Assembly: GCA_949751835.1 (NCBI GenBank)
Contig: CATKHK010000037.1
Coordinates: 248,001-312,000 of the forward strand
Direction: 5' to 3'
DNA length: 64,000 nt
Origin: Blepharisma japonicum
Taxonomy: Eukaryota; Ciliophora; Heterotrichea; Heterotrichida; Blepharismidae
Below are positions 60,170 through 64,000 of the stretch, piece by piece (position 1 is the first letter of the stretch; the number at the start of each line of letters is the position of its first letter). The notes below the pieces were generated by a model, which was not told where the DNA came from, did not search any database, and worked only from the letters and a program-made list of their open reading frames with translations. A program made the position numbers and the translations under genes.

Positions 60170-60993
60170 TATCCAGATATCTCTCTTTCAAATGGAAGTA
60201 CTAGTTGATATTTTTCTAATAATTCATTAATAATCTCATAATTTCTGTCTTTCGAGAATCAATATTTATTAAGAAATGCTTTGCGAATTCAATATTTTTC
60301 GAAAGATCATATATTTTCTTTATAAAACTTAAGGACATATCCATCTATTGCTCTATTGATAGGATCCCTAAATCTAGCAGGATTGGCTTATTGGAGTATT
60401 TTTGTAAACATTACAAGCTCTTCTAATTATAATGTTGAATCTAGTTTGAATATTTTTGATGATACAATTACTTCTGTTTCTTGAACAGGTTTCTACTCCA
60501 TACGTCACATCTAGAACAATAAGGTTCGGTAGCTTAATCAAGGCATAATGAATGATTCATTCATAAACGCATGATGTTTTTGAATCAAGGCAAGTAGGTA
60601 ATCTTAGAGACAAGTACATGCTTCAATTCCTGAGGCCGCAAGTTGTAGGGTGTAACACAACGTGCCATGCAAAAATTATTTCATCATGCACAACATCATA
60701 CAGGCTGCAGACTGAAGACTTCATATGTTAGGATCCACTTAACAAAGAGCTGAAGTTTTTGTTTTGGACTTTCAACATCATGTTGGCAACTTCTTTGGCT
60801 AACATTCTCACATCATGTCTTGTCATCGAACATTTGTTGGTGAGCTTTCGGACAGTTAAAGCTCGATATGGTTGGGACCTCTGGAAGTCAAATGAGCAAA
60901 GCAAATCATGAAGAAGTGAAATCTTGGGAAAAAATGCTGGTCGAACCTGCTCAACTTTTTGGCAAGCCAAGAGCCCGTGCAAGCTAGTCTAAT
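60170..60993 (-). pseudogene. Relic of an unrecognised coding sequence inside the duplicated locus
   Basis: The right half (about 60480-60985) is clearly richer in G+C than anything around it and is open in several frames. The most protein-like minus-strand readings are RALTVRKLTNKCSMTRHDVR, SLYDVVHDEIIFAWHVVLHP and, towards 60180, RFRDPINRAIDGYVLKFYKE. In-frame stops and frame changes show that it is broken, about 270 codons in all. It stands exactly where the 3' part of the proteasome gene should be. I see no terminal repeats or target duplication and cannot name a family. Confidence 0.4.
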
Positions 60994-61447
60994 TAACTAT
61001 ATCATAAACAGCTGTGGCCCACTTTCGTCAACTCCTCCTACAATCAAATAAGCCCCTATATTTCCTCCATACTTAAAAAAATGATCTGTTAAAAGAGTAA
61101 TTGCTGTGATCACTCTGCTTTGTCTTCCTGAATATAACCTCAGAAGTTCAAGTTGATATTCGATGTTGAGGATAGCATACTCGAGATCATCTGCTGTGCC
61201 AACTCCTGCTGCAAAAATATTGGGAGCAAGCATGTGGAGCTTGTCATTTAACTTATCTAAAATCATTGATCCTCCTGTAGAACGAGTATCTGCACCTAAT
61301 ACGACCTTCTTCATGCATTAAGCTGACAATAGTTGTCCCAGATTTTGTATAAGGCTTAGGAGCAATATCTTGGTCTACGAGATTTTTATTTCTGTCAAAA
61401 TGATCATGTAGAGCCTATCTATCGGCAGCTTATCTAAATAGTCTATA
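60994..61447 (-). pseudogene. Partial, broken copy of the proteasome beta-2 gene
   Basis: Matches 19091-19541 closely: ADTRSTGGSMILDKLNDKLH, MLAPNIFAAGVGTADDLEY and GGNIGAYLIVGGVDESGPQL. It ends at LFMI, where the similarity stops and the foreign relic begins; the second exon and the intron are absent. The 5' end starts MDYLDKLPIDR but loses frame before the catalytic Thr. It cannot make an active subunit. Confidence 0.9.
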
Positions 61448-61531
61448 TTATATTAATTCATTTCCAATGATTCACAATGAAAAATTATCAAATTAAATTA
61501 TTTTATTGGAAAATAAAATTTTAAACAATTT

Positions 61532-64000
61532 TTATTCATTTATTGAGCTTGATGCATCTTGGTCGTAATTTTGATTCTCTACATCACTAAAATCAGGCAC
61601 ATTTGCAGGTGTTTCACCCTCAAAGAAATCATTTAAGTTATTTAAATCTATTCTTGTTCCCTTTTTTGACAGTTGTATAGGGGCTGAGTTTTTATCCCTC
61701 GAAATACTTCTTTTGGCAATATAATACAGCTCTTTTAGAGAATTTATTAAGGGGCCAGCTGTCTGGGCTGCCATAAGAGAAGCAACAAAAATCATAATAC
61801 AGTTATCCATAATGTCAAGTGAAGTAGATTTGAGGTCAAAAAAATATGGACTGAGCATCATAAAAGTTATGGATATTCCACATTCCGTTATTAAGTTGGT
61901 TATTTGAATCACCGGATCTTCAAAAGGTTTATAAACAAAAACATATAATGCCATCTATATATAAGTTACACATAATGCTAGAGCTGTATTAATGGTTAGT
62001 TGGCTTTGGGGAAAGTCATTTAAAAAGACTTGAGTTACAATGAAAAGCAATCTTCTTATGAAAAATAGAGTATAATATTGGGTGCTCATAAATCCTAAGT
62101 CATTTTTAAATTCATAATAAAGAGAGTTCCATGGCATTAATCATTTTCTGTTTCTTTTATGTGCAATATTGTTTAAATTTACATATCCAGAATATAAGAG
62201 CAGCAACGGAGTTATGAGAATGAGTATCTAAGTAAATATTACAATAAAAGATCAGCAAATAAGGAGGTTGGCAAACTCTACAGCACTTGAATAAACCTCA
62301 GATCCACTTGAGCTAATAATACCAACAATTGCAGCAAAGCCAGCCTCTAAATATATGACTATTCAAAATCTCAAAAATACCCCAAATTTGTACTCATGAT
62401 AAAATTTCTTTAATTTCTTCCCTATATGTCTTTCTGAGCATTTAGATAAATAGAATGCTAAAGGCATCATTAGTATAATAGCACACAATATTGTTGCGTC
62501 ATTTCCTATATTTAACAAAACTAAATCGCTATCATATCCATATCTTTTTGCCTGATAATATGGAGTATTTCCTTGCGTTTTGTCTAAAAATAAAGAAAAT
62601 ACATTAGGAATAAAATTAAAGTCATTCATTGCTTCAAAAAATGCGATAATTTTATCTGTTAAAGGATAATCTGCATAAGGGATATACGCCAAAAGTTGGA
62701 TAGTGTTCAGCATTGTTCAAAACCCAGAAGTACTTGGATTAAGCATAGCTAACGCAACTCCTGCGCCAACAAGGACTTTTACCCCTGCAGAAACTTGATT
62801 TTGGATTTGGACTATTTCTTGTTCTTCAGAAGTTTTAATCGATTTATATAGAATTCCTGATAAATATTTATCATGAATTACACCACCAGAGACTGATGAT
62901 ATTTGAGTTAGGTTTATAAAATTTACTGTAACTGCTGTACCTTTTTTAATGCCTCCTCCAAAATCGCATAATATAAGATAGCTTTTGTCTGAAATATATT
63001 TAATTGAAAATGATTCTATAGTTTGATTAAGAACTTCTATATAAATTTGGTCACTTGTCAAATTTGTTGTAAGAAAATCACTGAAGTTTAAAATGAGATT
63101 ATTATTTAAGTTTACTGTAAGTGTAGCATTGAAAGGCACGTATACACAAGTTGCATTTCCTATATATCCAGGAGAGCAATTGCAGATTCCAGATCTTAAC
63201 TCAGCATTATTAATACATCGTGTGCATTTATTTTCGTTATCACATTGAGCACAAAGAGAAGGACAGTCATAGCAAGAGTCATTTGCTTTGAATTGCCATT
63301 GAAGACAACTTTCACATAGTCCTGAAGTCGAATTTCAAGCAAGATCATAGTTACATTGACAATTTGTGATGTTTGAAGTACCAGAAACACATTCAAGGCA
63401 GGACTCTGCTGTAAAATCAGTGCATGATGTGCATTTCGGGTTATAACAAAGATTGCAGAATTTGCTCGAATCCCTGCAGCTTAAACATTCACTGCTGCAT
63501 TTAGAGCATTTGTTATATTGTGGGCCAATCCAATACTGGCTAATTAGACAATTAGGTATGCAGACTCCAGTAGTTAAACATGCATTGCACTTCTCTGTAC
63601 AATTTAGGGTAGGCAATGCAAGGGATGATATACTTCTGACTGAGTTATAGCCCTCGATATCATATATAAATCCTTTAAAATAGTTTGAATAGCCTAGCGC
63701 ATCTTTAGTCGCTCCCAATGTGAAAGTAATATCAGTTTTAGTATCTTTAAAATAATCAGATCCAAGATCGAATTGATTATCAATAATTCCGTTTAAATAA
63801 AATACTATTTTTGTCTGCTTTAAGGATGTATATATTGCTGCAAAGGCAATATGATTTCATTGATAAGATTCTAGCTTCTGTAAGTAATAAAAAGAATTTA
63901 ATCCTGCAACTTTAAAATTTAACGAAACCATTACAGCTTGAGCTACTAATTGGAGAGAAAAGATTGGATTGTAAAGTAAATCTTGTTTTGAGACAATAGT
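61532..64000 (-). CDS. Array gene G (3' part; start beyond window): malectin/LamG/Cys-rich family member
   Basis: 813 codons are visible, from the middle of LamG-2 to the TAA. The two introns occupy the family positions, 62228-62242 (GTAATATTTACTTAG) and 61955-61969 (GTAACTTATATATAG). The sequence has diverged throughout (IFSLQLVAQAVMVSLNF in LamG-2; EVYSSAVEFANLLICW in the membrane part). The tail is different: a Ser/Lys start, then an acidic end (FFEGETPANVPDFSDVEN ... SSSINE) instead of SIGIK. It looks like the older sister of the array and may signal differently. Confidence 0.87.

Noticed and set aside
60728-60982. 84-codon minus-strand frame as an intact gene
   Set aside because: Part of a longer, broken coding sequence; adjacent protein-like stretches continue beyond its stop.

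Overview
The window reads as nuclear DNA of a heterotrich ciliate, most likely Blepharisma. Two facts show this. (1) TGA is an ordinary tryptophan codon: the second W of the kinase motif DWW at about 5590, the W of the Rab switch II motif WDTAGQE at 10104 and the W of the P4-ATPase motif GIKIWVLSGD near 22968 are all TGA, and every gene ends in TAA or TAG. (2) Spliceosomal introns are 15 nt (once 16 nt), GT...AG, in the kinase, sulfatase-like, Rab, H2A.Z and proteasome genes and twice in each array gene. UGA=Trp plus 15/16-nt introns is the Blepharisma combination; Stentor has the introns but the standard code. The genes run through without visible internal eliminated sequences, so this looks like macronuclear sequence or a macronucleus-like part of the germline genome.

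Left part (1-27.4 kb): ordinary, closely packed single-copy genes on both strands. In order: a membrane protein with two LC8-like dynein light chain domains; a candidate nuclear-envelope protein; a Piwi protein; an AGC kinase; a membrane-anchored sulfatase-like (DUF229-type) protein; a Rab GTPase; an ankyrin-repeat protein; a TFIIB/cyclin-fold-like protein; a VAP-type MSP protein; a Ser/Arg-rich protein; histone H2A.Z; an unrecognised 89-residue protein; a basic Ser-rich protein with an SxIP motif; a two-EF-hand protein; proteasome subunit beta-2; two decayed gene relics; and a 2126-residue P4-ATPase/guanylyl cyclase fusion of the alveolate type.

Right part (27.9-64 kb): a head-to-tail array, all on the minus strand, of six complete genes (A-F, about 1500-1527 codons each, repeat unit 5.2-5.5 kb) and the 3' part of a seventh, more diverged one (G). 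Each encodes a signal peptide, a malectin-like domain, Cys-rich (growth-factor-receptor-like) modules alternating with two LamG/concanavalin-like domains, and a C-terminal multi-pass membrane region with a short tail. The copies are nearly identical over long patches, but short loops of the malectin domain are scrambled between copies. The array looks like an expanding family of surface receptors with diversified ligand-binding tips. The spacers are duplicated with the genes and carry a small riding reading frame and coding relics.

Between F and G lies a patchwork (59.84-61.45 kb): a duplicate of the two-EF-hand/proteasome beta-2 locus at 18.4-19.55 kb, in which the 3' part of the proteasome gene is replaced by a relic of an unrecognised coding sequence. 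I saw no tRNA, rRNA, CRISPR array, telomere repeat or recognisable virus-like element.
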